64,000 bases of DNA. It comes from Ruminiclostridium papyrosolvens DSM 2782 (GTDB lineage Bacteria; Bacillota; Clostridia; Acetivibrionales; DSM-1351). The notes beneath the pieces are model-generated. The model made no database searches. It was not told the origin of the DNA and saw only the letters and a program-made list of their open reading frames with translations. Shown here piece by piece: positions 34,969 to 42,734 of the stretch. A program made the translations under genes and the position numbers. Each line of letters opens with the position of its first letter. Position 1 is the first letter of the stretch. Where the stretch lies: the NCBI RefSeq assembly GCF_029318685.1, contig NZ_CP119677.1:3835001-3899000 (forward strand). The letters are read 5' to 3'.

Positions 34969-36144
34969 TTATCCCTTTTTTATAAGATTAAATTTATTTG
35001 TATTGCATTTCAAACATCCCTGTGATTTAAGCTGCTCAACTGTTGTAATTTTTTGATTTATTCCAACCATATATTTCTCACTGCACTGTTTACACTCATA
35101 TGTTCTTACTGTCTGTTTAAATTTTCCGGTATATATTTCTTCGCTGTATACACCTGATATTACTTCTTTCGTATACTGGGTAGTAGTGGTAAGTACCATC
35201 AGGTCACTTACACCGCCAAGTATTTGTGCTCCTTCGTATGAATTAAATTTGGAATATATATCTGACAAAATCAAGCCTTCGCTTACAAACAACTGCTGCA
35301 TTAAAAATCTCACCTGTGGCGTTTTATGTGCAAAGGAAAGAAATAGGCATAGATTGGATTCCTTTTTTAGTATGGATATGCCTCTGCTTAAAAACAGATT
35401 CAAACCGTTCAATGTATACGGAGGATCAGTAATAACGCAATCAAACTTATTTTTGTATTCATTATCAATAGGATTGCAAAAATCATGCTGCACACAATCA
35501 ATATCAATCCTATACTTCTCTGAATTCTTTTTAATATAGGCCAGTATTCTCTTATCAATATCAAAAACAGTAATATCCGCCATTTTATCCAAGTTGTCAC
35601 TTACTGCTATATGCTTTAATACCAGGACAATAGCTATACTTATTAAATCATCATCTCCTACGCAAGCTATTTTTTTACCTATCAGGCAGCCTGATTTAAG
35701 CATAAGTACAGCCCTCTTTATCCCTGTTTCGGCTGTACACTTGGATTGGTCAACTTCCACATCAACCTCCGGCCTGCTATCATAAACCTGTCTTAATTCC
35801 TCAATCTCATTTTCAAAGCTGTCAAGGTCAATATCCGGATTTTCAAGGATGTCATCTAAAACATCCATATCCACATTTTTATACCCCAGCACATCCTTCA
35901 CATAATACTCTCCGACTTCTGTCAAACATATGCCGTTACTTAAATCTGCGATTCCGTTCTTTTTAAACTCATTTTTCATGGCAGATACTACAGGAACCGG
36001 TAAATTCAGCATCCGAGACATTTCCTTTACGGAAATACCTCTGTACATATATGCATTTACAAGAAATTCCTTGAGGACTGCTATACCTTCTTCCAAGTGT
36101 ACATTTTCATATACTTTACAAACAACATCCTTCACATCTTGCAT
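34969..36144 (-). CDS. bpsA: BpsA-type branched-chain polyamine synthase with added zinc ribbon
   Basis: The 391-residue protein has a winged-helix-like N-terminus (about 20-85) and a Rossmann-type domain with GDDD at 163-166, FDID near 194-197 and DPPYT at 240-244. These match N4-bis(aminopropyl)spermidine synthase, known mainly from thermophilic archaea and bacteria. BpsA transfers aminopropyl groups from decarboxylated SAM to the secondary amine of spermidine. A C-terminal four-cysteine zinc ribbon (C351, C354, C377, C380) is an addition I do not recall in archaeal BpsA. The decarboxylase at 10994-11416 can supply the donor. Its place in a biosynthetic operon suggests product building. Confidence 0.8.
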   Translation of the reverse strand: MQDVKDVVCKVYENVHLEEGIAVLKEFLVNAYMYRGISVKEMSRMLNLPVPVVSAMKNEFKKNGIADLSNGICLTEVGEYYVKDVLGYKNVDMDVLDDILENPDIDLDSFENEIEELRQVYDSRPEVDVEVDQSKCTAETGIKRAVLMLKSGCLIGKKIACVGDDDLISIAIVLVLKHIAVSDNLDKMADITVFDIDKRILAYIKKNSEKYRIDIDCVQHDFCNPIDNEYKNKFDCVITDPPYTLNGLNLFLSRGISILKKESNLCLFLSFAHKTPQVRFLMQQLFVSEGLILSDIYSKFNSYEGAQILGGVSDLMVLTTTTQYTKEVISGVYSEEIYTGKFKQTVRTYECKQCSEKYMVGINQKITTVEQLKSQGCLKCNTNKFNLIKKG

Positions 36145-36402
36145 TTAAGACACCTCATCCCAACTACAGCTTTTTTTAAAACCGGCTTTGCACTGTCCGT
36201 CTCCAACTGGCGACAAGTTACTTTGCCAATCTCCAAAGGTAAAATAAATGTTGTCACATATTCTTCTGTCGTATAAAGTCTTTCTTATACCTTTGTCCTT
36301 TTCATCCTGCTGTACAACAGTTGCCTTTACCTTACAATTATTATATATGAAAGGAATTAATATGTCATTTTTTACCTCTAAAATATTATAAATATTATCC
36401 AA
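36145..36402 (-). CDS. Small hypothetical protein upstream of bpsA
   Basis: A frame of up to 85 codons ends directly against the bpsA start, and its last codons contain the bpsA ribosome site. The only canonical start is TTG 36402, with no ribosome site, although AGAGGT appears inside the frame about 30 bases later. The tail (GDGQCKAGFKKSCSWDEVS) has two cysteines and is polar. It matches no family I recognise. It could be a short precursor peptide, a degraded gene end or untranslated leader. Confidence 0.3.
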   Translation of the reverse strand: MDNIYNILEVKNDILIPFIYNNCKVKATVVQQDEKDKGIRKTLYDRRICDNIYFTFGDWQSNLSPVGDGQCKAGFKKSCSWDEVS

Positions 36403-36445
36403 TATATAATAAACTTAATTGTGGTCTGCATTATTCCAGTACAAC

Positions 36446-37126
36446 TCAAGGTCTACAAAGATTTTTCCCATGACTGGTCTCCCGTAAATCTACATATATT
36501 TGCTCTATCTGCTCTCCCAGTTCCTGCATTGTATCGGATACTGCATCAGGCTCTGCCTGTATAACTTCATCTATGCTTGTATCCCCCCAGGTTACTGCTA
36601 TAGACATAACCCCGGCTTTTTTAGCACAGAGTATATCGTTAATTCCGTCCCCTATCATTACGGAATTATATATATCCCCATTTAAGTTTTGAATTGATTT
36701 CAACAGGCTTTCCGGGTGAGGCTTAGGAAACATAACATCATCTGAACATACAACAGACTTAAAAAAGCAGTTTAAATTAAGAAGTTCAAGTGTGTAAAGT
36801 GTACGCTCTCTGTCCTTGCCCGTGCATAGTGCACATTTATGTCCTTTATCAATCAGTTCTGAAAGAAGCTCTTTAACCCCTTCATGCAATAAAATCATAT
36901 GTGTATTTTCCGTACTTACTTTTATGTACTCCGGAATCATTTCCAATGGAAGATTTATTTTTTTAAAAATATTATTTAAACTGTCTCCGCTATTTAGGAA
37001 AAATTCTTTATAAGGAGGTTCTCCTTTACCTACAACTTTGCGGTATGATTCTTCAAGTGCTTTCATTTGTAGGTTGTGCGAATTAATTATTACTCCGTCA
37101 AAATCGAATACCAAACACATCCTCAT
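36446..37126 (-). CDS. HAD-superfamily sugar phosphatase
   Basis: The 226-residue subfamily IA phosphatase has FDFDGVIINS with the nucleophile Asp, CALCTGKDRER as motif II and MIGDGINDILCAKKAG as motif IV. It resembles phosphoglycolate phosphatase/PGMB enzymes and, in context, the RifM-type phosphatase that accompanies aminoshikimate genes. Adjacent dehydroquinase-like and Gfo/Idh genes support such a comparison. GAGGTG lies 5 bases before ATG 37126. The substrate is not determinable here. Confidence 0.82.
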   Translation of the reverse strand: MRMCLVFDFDGVIINSHNLQMKALEESYRKVVGKGEPPYKEFFLNSGDSLNNIFKKINLPLEMIPEYIKVSTENTHMILLHEGVKELLSELIDKGHKCALCTGKDRERTLYTLELLNLNCFFKSVVCSDDVMFPKPHPESLLKSIQNLNGDIYNSVMIGDGINDILCAKKAGVMSIAVTWGDTSIDEVIQAEPDAVSDTMQELGEQIEQIYVDLRETSHGKNLCRP

Positions 37127-37183
37127 TAAGACACCTCATAATTGTATTTTAAGTGTTTAGGCAAGGCTTGCTCATAATAAAAT

Positions 37184-37654
37184 TTACTCTCCTTTTATTA
37201 AAGATAGGAAATCAATTATTGAATTTAGTCCCATTTCATAACCGAAGCCTCTGAAGCCTGCAATTACCCCCACTGCTTTTTCTGAAAAAATACTGTCTGC
37301 ATGCCATCCGCCTCTTGAATAGATATTGGACAAATGAACCTCCACAAACGGTATGTCGGAAGCAGTCAGGGCATCTAAAATAGAATATCCGTGCTTTGTA
37401 AACGCTGCCGGATTTATAACTGCGCCATTCACTTTTTCCATATTATTTTGAATAAAATCAACTATATCGCCCTCATGATTTGACTGGTACAGAAGCAATT
37501 CTATCTTTAACTTACAAGCAAGCTTTTTCAGCCTTTCTTCAATGTTGTCCCAGGTTTCATTACCATAATGCTGCGGCTCCCTTTTCCCCAATATATTAAT
37601 ATTTGGGCCATTTATAACTGCAATTGTAAGCTTGTCCACTTTTAACACTTCCAT
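37184..37654 (-). CDS. Type II 3-dehydroquinate dehydratase-like protein with altered active site
   Basis: The 156-residue protein has the AroQ fold signatures GPNINILGKREPQHYG (catalytic Tyr30) and YQSNHEGDIVDFI. His107 and Arg114 are kept in EVHLSNIYSRGG. However, the substrate-binding THTS segment reads TKHG (His replaced by Lys87, with His88 shifted) and the second Arg of the AREEFR loop reads His118. These changes suggest a related but different substrate, such as aminodehydroquinate or another cyclic acid. The start overlaps the stop of the Gfo/Idh gene. A normal housekeeping shikimate role would not be expected here. Confidence 0.8.
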   Translation of the reverse strand: MEVLKVDKLTIAVINGPNINILGKREPQHYGNETWDNIEERLKKLACKLKIELLLYQSNHEGDIVDFIQNNMEKVNGAVINPAAFTKHGYSILDALTASDIPFVEVHLSNIYSRGGWHADSIFSEKAVGVIAGFRGFGYEMGLNSIIDFLSLIKGE

Positions 37655-38712
37655 TAACAGCCATCCTCCATAATCATAGAGTAAATGCGTTCAATAATAT
37701 CCACAGTATAATATCCGTCAATAGGAGATAAATAGTCTGTTTTATTTGTGCTGACTGAATTCACGAAATACTCAGCTTGTCTATTAAAAGCTATATCAGC
37801 ATACCCTGATTTTATGTCCATTTTAATTATTTCTCTATCGTCTGAACAAATGTGGATTGAATCATATAGGGGATTATTACTGAATCCGAATAAAGTATGT
37901 AAGGAAATACTGCCTTTTTCATATATAAATTTAAACGTTGTATAATCACCTTTTACGTCGCTGTCCCAACTTAAGTCGAAATCAAGTATTACTTCGTTGT
38001 TAAACTGGATTTCTCCTGAAACAGCTGATTCCACATCTACCTGAAATGCTTCTTTTTTGTTGTACTCGCACCAGACTGCACTGGTAGAATTAGTGTGCCT
38101 TTGAACATTGCGCAGTGTAATTTGGGGATTCTCTTTATTTTCAATATTCATTAGGCATATATCAAATATATGTGAACCTAAATCAGCAAGAACCCCTCCG
38201 CCTGACAGGCTTTTATTAGTTATCCAAGTGCCAGGCCTTGGGACTCCCGACTTTCTTACCCAAGCTGCTTCTACCTTACAAAGCTTGCCTAGATTACTTG
38301 ATGAAATTATTTCGTTGAGTTTGCTGATGTCAGGTCTAAACCGGTTAACCAAAGCTGGAAGTATAATTTTATTGTTCTTACGGGCGATTCCCAACGTTTT
38401 TTTATATTGGGAAGCAGAAAGTGCTACAGGCTTTTCACACAAAACATGCTTGTTAGCATTTAACGCCATATCAGAGTAAAACGAATGTGTGCTATTTGGT
38501 GAAGCAATAATTACTGCATCTATATCTGATTCTAAAAATTTATTAACCTCATCGAATCTGTGGATTATACCAAATTTTTCAGATATATATTCCATCCTCT
38601 CCTTATCGGAATCACATACAGATTCAATACTTGCCCCATCAATTCCTTGTATTGCAGGTATATGAGCCTTTTCTGTAATCCATCCACAGCCTATGACACC
38701 AACTCTCAACAT
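37654..38712 (-). CDS. Gfo/Idh/MocA-family sugar or cyclitol dehydrogenase
   Basis: The 352-residue oxidoreductase has an N-terminal NAD(P)-binding domain (GVIGCGWITEKAH) and CEKPVA, the family's catalytic Lys motif. GGGVLADLGSHIFD falls in the substrate domain. Members oxidise C3 of NDP-sugars, inositols or reduce keto sugars. RifL, which makes the 3-keto sugar in kanosamine and AHBA synthesis, is one such case. With the aminotransferase of AHBA-synthase type, a 3-amino sugar route is plausible. It is the first gene of the continuous 38.7-13.0 kb transcript, behind a palindromic operator region. Confidence 0.87.
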   Translation of the reverse strand: MLRVGVIGCGWITEKAHIPAIQGIDGASIESVCDSDKERMEYISEKFGIIHRFDEVNKFLESDIDAVIIASPNSTHSFYSDMALNANKHVLCEKPVALSASQYKKTLGIARKNNKIILPALVNRFRPDISKLNEIISSSNLGKLCKVEAAWVRKSGVPRPGTWITNKSLSGGGVLADLGSHIFDICLMNIENKENPQITLRNVQRHTNSTSAVWCEYNKKEAFQVDVESAVSGEIQFNNEVILDFDLSWDSDVKGDYTTFKFIYEKGSISLHTLFGFSNNPLYDSIHICSDDREIIKMDIKSGYADIAFNRQAEYFVNSVSTNKTDYLSPIDGYYTVDIIERIYSMIMEDGC

Positions 38713-38811
38713 AATCCTACATCCTTTACAATAAATAAAACTGCATAGGTTTGGCTATTTAGGGCAGTTATTTATTTACATTTTATACATTTATTTTGAA
38801 TTTTTTTCTTT

Positions 38812-38863
38812 TTTAGTATAATATACTAAATATTTACATTTTCTATTATACTTAGTTTACTAA
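38812..38863. promoter_or_regulatory. Two related palindromes upstream of the cluster
   Basis: TTTAGTATA-A-TATACTAAA (38812-38830) is a perfect 9-1-9 palindrome. TTAGT-TT-ACTAA (38852-38863) repeats its core. Both lie in the 185-base AT-rich gap before the Gfo/Idh gene, where the promoter of the large cluster should be, so they look like tandem sites for a repressor or activator. The regulator is not identified. Confidence 0.5.
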
Positions 38864-38897
38864 AAAAATCAATATATAAATAATATTTAACACAAAA

Positions 38898-39611
38898 TTA
38901 ATTTTTTCGTGCTTTTATGGAAATATGATTCATGTACTTATATGCCCCTGCTTCCATAGCCACGCAGTCTTTTTTTGCATAAGGGTTGTCAGTAGACAGC
39001 CAATCGTTCCAACATTCATTATAACCGTCCATTTCCTCAATTGACTCTATTTTTATTTTCTCTGATTTACTTAAAACTTCCCGCCACCATTGACAGGAGT
39101 GTATAGTGCTTAAATCTTGGGGCGTCCAGCATTTAAGCATCTCTTGAGGTATTTCATCATTAAATTCTTCCTTCAATCCCGGAATAGCAATTCCTATTAT
39201 TCCACCACTTTTTACATGAGGAGCCAACTTTTCATCCATATAGTCTGCTTTCGTACCAAAAAAATGGTATGAATCAACTGAGATAACAGCATCGAAGTAT
39301 TCATCAGGGTAAGGTAATTCAAGTGCGTCTCCATGAATGGGAATTATTTGATTTTCAACATCAACTAATTTGAACCTATTAAAGTTTTCCGTAGGATTAA
39401 TCCATAAATCAGTAGCGAATACCTGAACACCAAACTCCTTTGCAAGAAATATGGAGGTTAATCCTTTGCCGCAGCCTAAGTCCAAGACCCGACTGTCTTT
39501 ATCAAATTCAATGGAATAGGTCAACTCCTCCAGCATTTTCACACCGTTGGGCCCCATAAGATTTTCTTTAACAAAGTTCGGGTCATACTTATTAGTTTTG
39601 TAAAAATTCAC
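38898..39611 (-). CDS. Class I SAM-dependent methyltransferase
   Basis: The 237-residue protein has the SAM-binding motif VLDLGCGKGLTSIFLA near 44-59, with the acidic end of strand 2 at ATDLW and GDALELPYPDEYFDAVISVDSYHF later. It resembles small-molecule methyltransferases (Methyltransf_11/UbiE-like). GTG 39611 has AAGGAG upstream. It is separated by gaps on both sides from the sugar cluster and the nucleoside operon, so its pathway is uncertain. Confidence 0.8.
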   Translation of the reverse strand: MNFYKTNKYDPNFVKENLMGPNGVKMLEELTYSIEFDKDSRVLDLGCGKGLTSIFLAKEFGVQVFATDLWINPTENFNRFKLVDVENQIIPIHGDALELPYPDEYFDAVISVDSYHFFGTKADYMDEKLAPHVKSGGIIGIAIPGLKEEFNDEIPQEMLKCWTPQDLSTIHSCQWWREVLSKSEKIKIESIEEMDGYNECWNDWLSTDNPYAKKDCVAMEAGAYKYMNHISIKARKN

Positions 39612-39881
39612 AACTATTCTCCTTCTATGGTATTTGTATATTTATTACTTTAATGTAATTAAATACCATATAATTTATATTCTATATTTATTCTAAATAT
39701 CCTTCCCCTTGAAACCAGTTTATACCGCAAATTTGTTAAATATGCCCGTTAATCTGCATTACGTGCTTTTTGCTGTTTTTAATAAATATACATAAAAAAA
39801 TATTCCTCTCTGATTAATACTTAAATTCTTAACCGTAAAGGAATATTTTATATGTTTATACACAAAATTATTTACAACGTC
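39612..39881. other. AT-rich spacer of 270 bases
   Basis: The gap between the methyltransferase and the TrpA-like gene holds a terminator-like inverted repeat (39797-39849). I see no ORF with a ribosome site. The promoter of the methyltransferase should lie in its left half, but no clear -35/-10 pair stands out. Confidence 0.4.
39797..39849 (-). terminator. Terminator of the nucleoside operon
   Basis: AAAATATTCCT (39797-39807) and AGGAATATTTT (39839-39849) are perfectly complementary 11-base arms around a 31-base loop, ending in a T-run on the minus strand. They stand 33 bases past the TrpA-like stop. Confidence 0.55.
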
Positions 39882-40604
39882 CTACTCGTTGCAAGTCTTT
39901 TTAAACAAAGCAATTGTTTCTTTCATTTTTGGTATGTCCTTATGAAGCTTCAGAACCGTACTTCCTACGAAAACACCGTCAGCTCCTGCTTCTCTGGCCA
40001 TTTTTATGTCTTCGGGTGTGTATATACCAACACCGCAGTATATCTCTCTTTTAATTCCAAGACTCTTCAAATGGTCTATACAATCCTTGAGGGTTGGAAA
40101 TTCAGGATTAACGTTGTTGGTCGTAGGCTTTGCCTGCATGTAGACGAATCCGTTGGATTCAATAGCAGCCTGAATTTCATTTTCATCCATATGAAATTGA
40201 ACGTAGCAGGAAATCTTTATTCCGTTGGCAATAAGCTTGCTCTTAACTTCCTGATTGTCTTTTCCTACATAAATGAGGTCCATCATATTGTTATCGACAC
40301 AGAATTTAATAAAACGGTCTAAACCAATCTCAAGAATTGTATTTTCATAGGACAACAGGATAAATTTAGTATTGGGATGACTGTTTTTTATCTCTTCAAT
40401 CCCATCCATATATTTGTCGTAATCATTGCAGGCAGTAAGTGCTTCTTTCATTCTGTTTGAAATATACTCCCCTTCAAGATATGGGTCAGAGGATGGAAAA
40501 TCCACCTCAATTATATCACAGCCTGCATCAATATAGTCCTTAGCCATTTCTATACTTGACTCTATAGTCGGGTATCCGTTGGATAAATAACATATTAGTT
40601 TCAC
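39882..40604 (-). CDS. TrpA-like TIM-barrel lyase of unknown substrate
   Basis: The 240-residue protein resembles tryptophan synthase alpha, which splits indole-glycerol phosphate by retro-aldol cleavage. Glu33 in IIEVDFPSSDP aligns with catalytic Glu49 of E. coli TrpA, while Asp60 is replaced by Glu44. A phosphate-binding ending (CGVGIYTPEDIKMAREAGADGVFVGS) is present. No TrpB or other tryptophan gene is nearby; instead it is the last gene of a nucleoside uptake operon, after a 165-base gap. A phosphorylated sugar aldol cleavage is my inference. GTG 40604 has GGAGG upstream. Confidence 0.78.
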   Translation of the reverse strand: MKLICYLSNGYPTIESSIEMAKDYIDAGCDIIEVDFPSSDPYLEGEYISNRMKEALTACNDYDKYMDGIEEIKNSHPNTKFILLSYENTILEIGLDRFIKFCVDNNMMDLIYVGKDNQEVKSKLIANGIKISCYVQFHMDENEIQAAIESNGFVYMQAKPTTNNVNPEFPTLKDCIDHLKSLGIKREIYCGVGIYTPEDIKMAREAGADGVFVGSTVLKLHKDIPKMKETIALFKKTCNE

Positions 40605-40769
40605 ATTAAGCCTCCATAAGCCTTACGGCATAATCATTTTTAAATATAAATTCCCGGTGGCAGTAAGTTATTCAGTTTTAAGAGTACGTTATTTGGTTTA
40701 CATAAAACTGTTTAATATGCTGCAAATTCACCAGAATAAATTTCTGCCAACCGAGAAATTTGAGTTGTT

Positions 40770-41921
40770 TTAATCTCTATATACTTTAATAAATAGCTCC
40801 TTGAGCTGCTCTATTGTTGGAATAACAGGATTAGTTTTAGTACATCCGTCCTTCAGGGCCATTTCAGCCATTGCAGTCAACTCGTTGGTATAGCTCTTTT
40901 CATCAGGTATTAGCTGCGCAAAATTACTTGGAATTCCAATAGATTTATTCAGCTCACGAACTACCTTTAATAAATCTCTAGCACCCATTTCTTTTGCCAG
41001 TTCATCATAGCGATTCTTTGCATCGGCATTATGTGAATTAAATTCCATTACATAAGGCAGTATTACAGCATCAGCAAGTCCGTGTGAAATTCCAAAACAG
41101 CTTCCCAGAGTGTGCGCCATAGAATGTACTATTCCCAGTGATACGTTGGTAAATGCCATTCCTGCAGCCATAGAGGCATTAATCATAATCTCCCTGCTTG
41201 CGATATCATTTCCTTGGTTGCAGGCCTTGGGAAGAGTTAATATAATATCCTTTGCCGCATTCTTCGCAAATATATTACTAATATAATTTGCTCTGTTTGA
41301 AACAAGTGCTTCCAGTGCATGAGTCAAAGCATCCATACCTGTTTCAGCCGTAATTTTTGCAGGCATTGTTACAGTGACCTCCGGGTCGCAAATTGCGATA
41401 TCCGGCATCATTTCCATATTTCCTACTCCGTACTTTATATGTGTTTCATCATCGGTAATTACGACAGAACGGCTTACTTCACTGGCTGTTCCACTTGTTG
41501 AAGGAATGCATACCAGAATGGCCTTCATCCTTAGCTTTGGTATTGTATTTGGAGGTACAATATCGTTAAGTGTTTTCAGCTCAGGGTGTTCGTAATATAC
41601 CCACATTGCTTTTGCAGCATCCATTGCAGAGCCGCCGCCCAGTCCCACAATTATATCAGGCTGGAAATCTTTCATTGCCTCCGCGCCATTGTAAACCGTA
41701 CTGAATAGCGGATCAGGCTCAACACCTTCTATTACTCTGCTTTCTATTCCGGCTTCTTTTAAGTAATCTATTGTTTTTTGAAGAATTCCGCTTTTTTTCA
41801 TGCTTGAACCACCGGTTACAATTACCGCCCTCTTCCCCATAAGGGTTTTCAGGTGTGCAAGGGAACCTGCACCAAACATCAATTGGCTTCCGGCGAGTTT
41901 CATTGGTCTCATCATATACAT
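40770..41921 (-). CDS. Iron-containing alcohol dehydrogenase
   Basis: The 383-residue group III alcohol dehydrogenase has GGGSAMDAAKA for NAD(P) binding. The metal ligands lie in IVHSMAHTLGSCFGISHGLADAVILPYV. The family reduces aldehydes such as acetaldehyde, butanal or lactaldehyde, or oxidises diols. In this operon it may remove an aldehyde released by sugar breakdown. AAGGA precedes ATG 41921. The substrate is not shown by sequence. Confidence 0.9.
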   Translation of the reverse strand: MYMMRPMKLAGSQLMFGAGSLAHLKTLMGKRAVIVTGGSSMKKSGILQKTIDYLKEAGIESRVIEGVEPDPLFSTVYNGAEAMKDFQPDIIVGLGGGSAMDAAKAMWVYYEHPELKTLNDIVPPNTIPKLRMKAILVCIPSTSGTASEVSRSVVITDDETHIKYGVGNMEMMPDIAICDPEVTVTMPAKITAETGMDALTHALEALVSNRANYISNIFAKNAAKDIILTLPKACNQGNDIASREIMINASMAAGMAFTNVSLGIVHSMAHTLGSCFGISHGLADAVILPYVMEFNSHNADAKNRYDELAKEMGARDLLKVVRELNKSIGIPSNFAQLIPDEKSYTNELTAMAEMALKDGCTKTNPVIPTIEQLKELFIKVYRD

Positions 41922-41945
41922 TCAGTCCTTTATTTTTAATTTACA

Positions 41946-42734
41946 CTATACCTTCAAAGCATTAATCAGCTCTGTGCAAAGCTCCAAAGAAATAGGATTT
42001 TTAATATTTCCCCCTTCTTTCAGGCTGGAACCCACTATGGCACCGTCTGCAATGCTAAGCTGCTCTTTTATATTTCCTGTCTTTACACCGCTTCCGGCAA
42101 TTACAGGTATATTGGTTACTTTCTTAACTCTCTTTATGATATCTATTGGAGTTTCAACTCCTATGTGAGTACCTGTCACGATAATTCCATCCGCTCCGCA
42201 GGCTTCCGCAGCTCTTGCAGAATCCTCAATGCTCACATGTGTAAGTACCATATGTGTGTGCTTTACCTGAATATCTGCAAGAATTTTTACATTTTCAGCC
42301 CCCAGATTCTTTCTGAATTTCATGGCTTCTCTGGCACAAGGCTGTATAATCCCTCCGAAAAATTCTACTGTATCCACAAACACTGGGATTCTGACAAAAT
42401 CAGCTCCAATGGCCTTTGCTACAGATAATGCGGTTTTGTAATCGTTCATTGCCGCATCAATACCTATTGGAATATTGACATTTTGAGCAACGACAGCACT
42501 TATTGCTGCTAGAGCACATGACTGTTCAATGTCAAGATTTATTCCGAATACATTGTCACCCATATTTTCAATGATTATGGCATCCATTCCTGACTTTTCA
42601 AGTGCTATTGCATCCTTTACAGCCTGACTGGTTACCTTTTCCATATCGCCGCAAAAGTCGGGTGTCCCGGGCAGTGCAAGACAATGTACCATTCCCATTA
42701 CAAGTGCTTTTCCTTTAAATTCTAATCCCTTCAT
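41946..42734 (-). CDS. BtpA/SgcQ-family TIM-barrel protein
   Basis: The 262-residue protein begins MGMVHCLALPGTP, the mark of the BtpA family, and has GADGIIVTGTHIG and IPVIAGSGVKTGNI as phosphate-loop-like segments. Family members were named for photosystem I assembly and for the sugar operon gene sgcQ, but the reaction is not settled. The start overlaps the phosphorylase gene end by 4 bases with AGGAGG upstream, so it belongs to the nucleoside degradation pathway. Confidence 0.85.
   Translation of the reverse strand: MKGLEFKGKALVMGMVHCLALPGTPDFCGDMEKVTSQAVKDAIALEKSGMDAIIIENMGDNVFGINLDIEQSCALAAISAVVAQNVNIPIGIDAAMNDYKTALSVAKAIGADFVRIPVFVDTVEFFGGIIQPCAREAMKFRKNLGAENVKILADIQVKHTHMVLTHVSIEDSARAAEACGADGIIVTGTHIGVETPIDIIKRVKKVTNIPVIAGSGVKTGNIKEQLSIADGAIVGSSLKEGGNIKNPISLELCTELINALKV

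Noticed and set aside
15886-38712. The closthioamide cluster known from Ruminiclostridium
   Set aside because: The adenylation, thioamide-forming and condensing genes of that pathway are not recognisable here, while many radical SAM, sugar and BpsA genes are extra.
39882-40604. Tryptophan biosynthesis operon (trpA)
   Set aside because: There is no trpB, trpC or leader peptide; the neighbours are nucleoside uptake genes and one catalytic Asp is changed.
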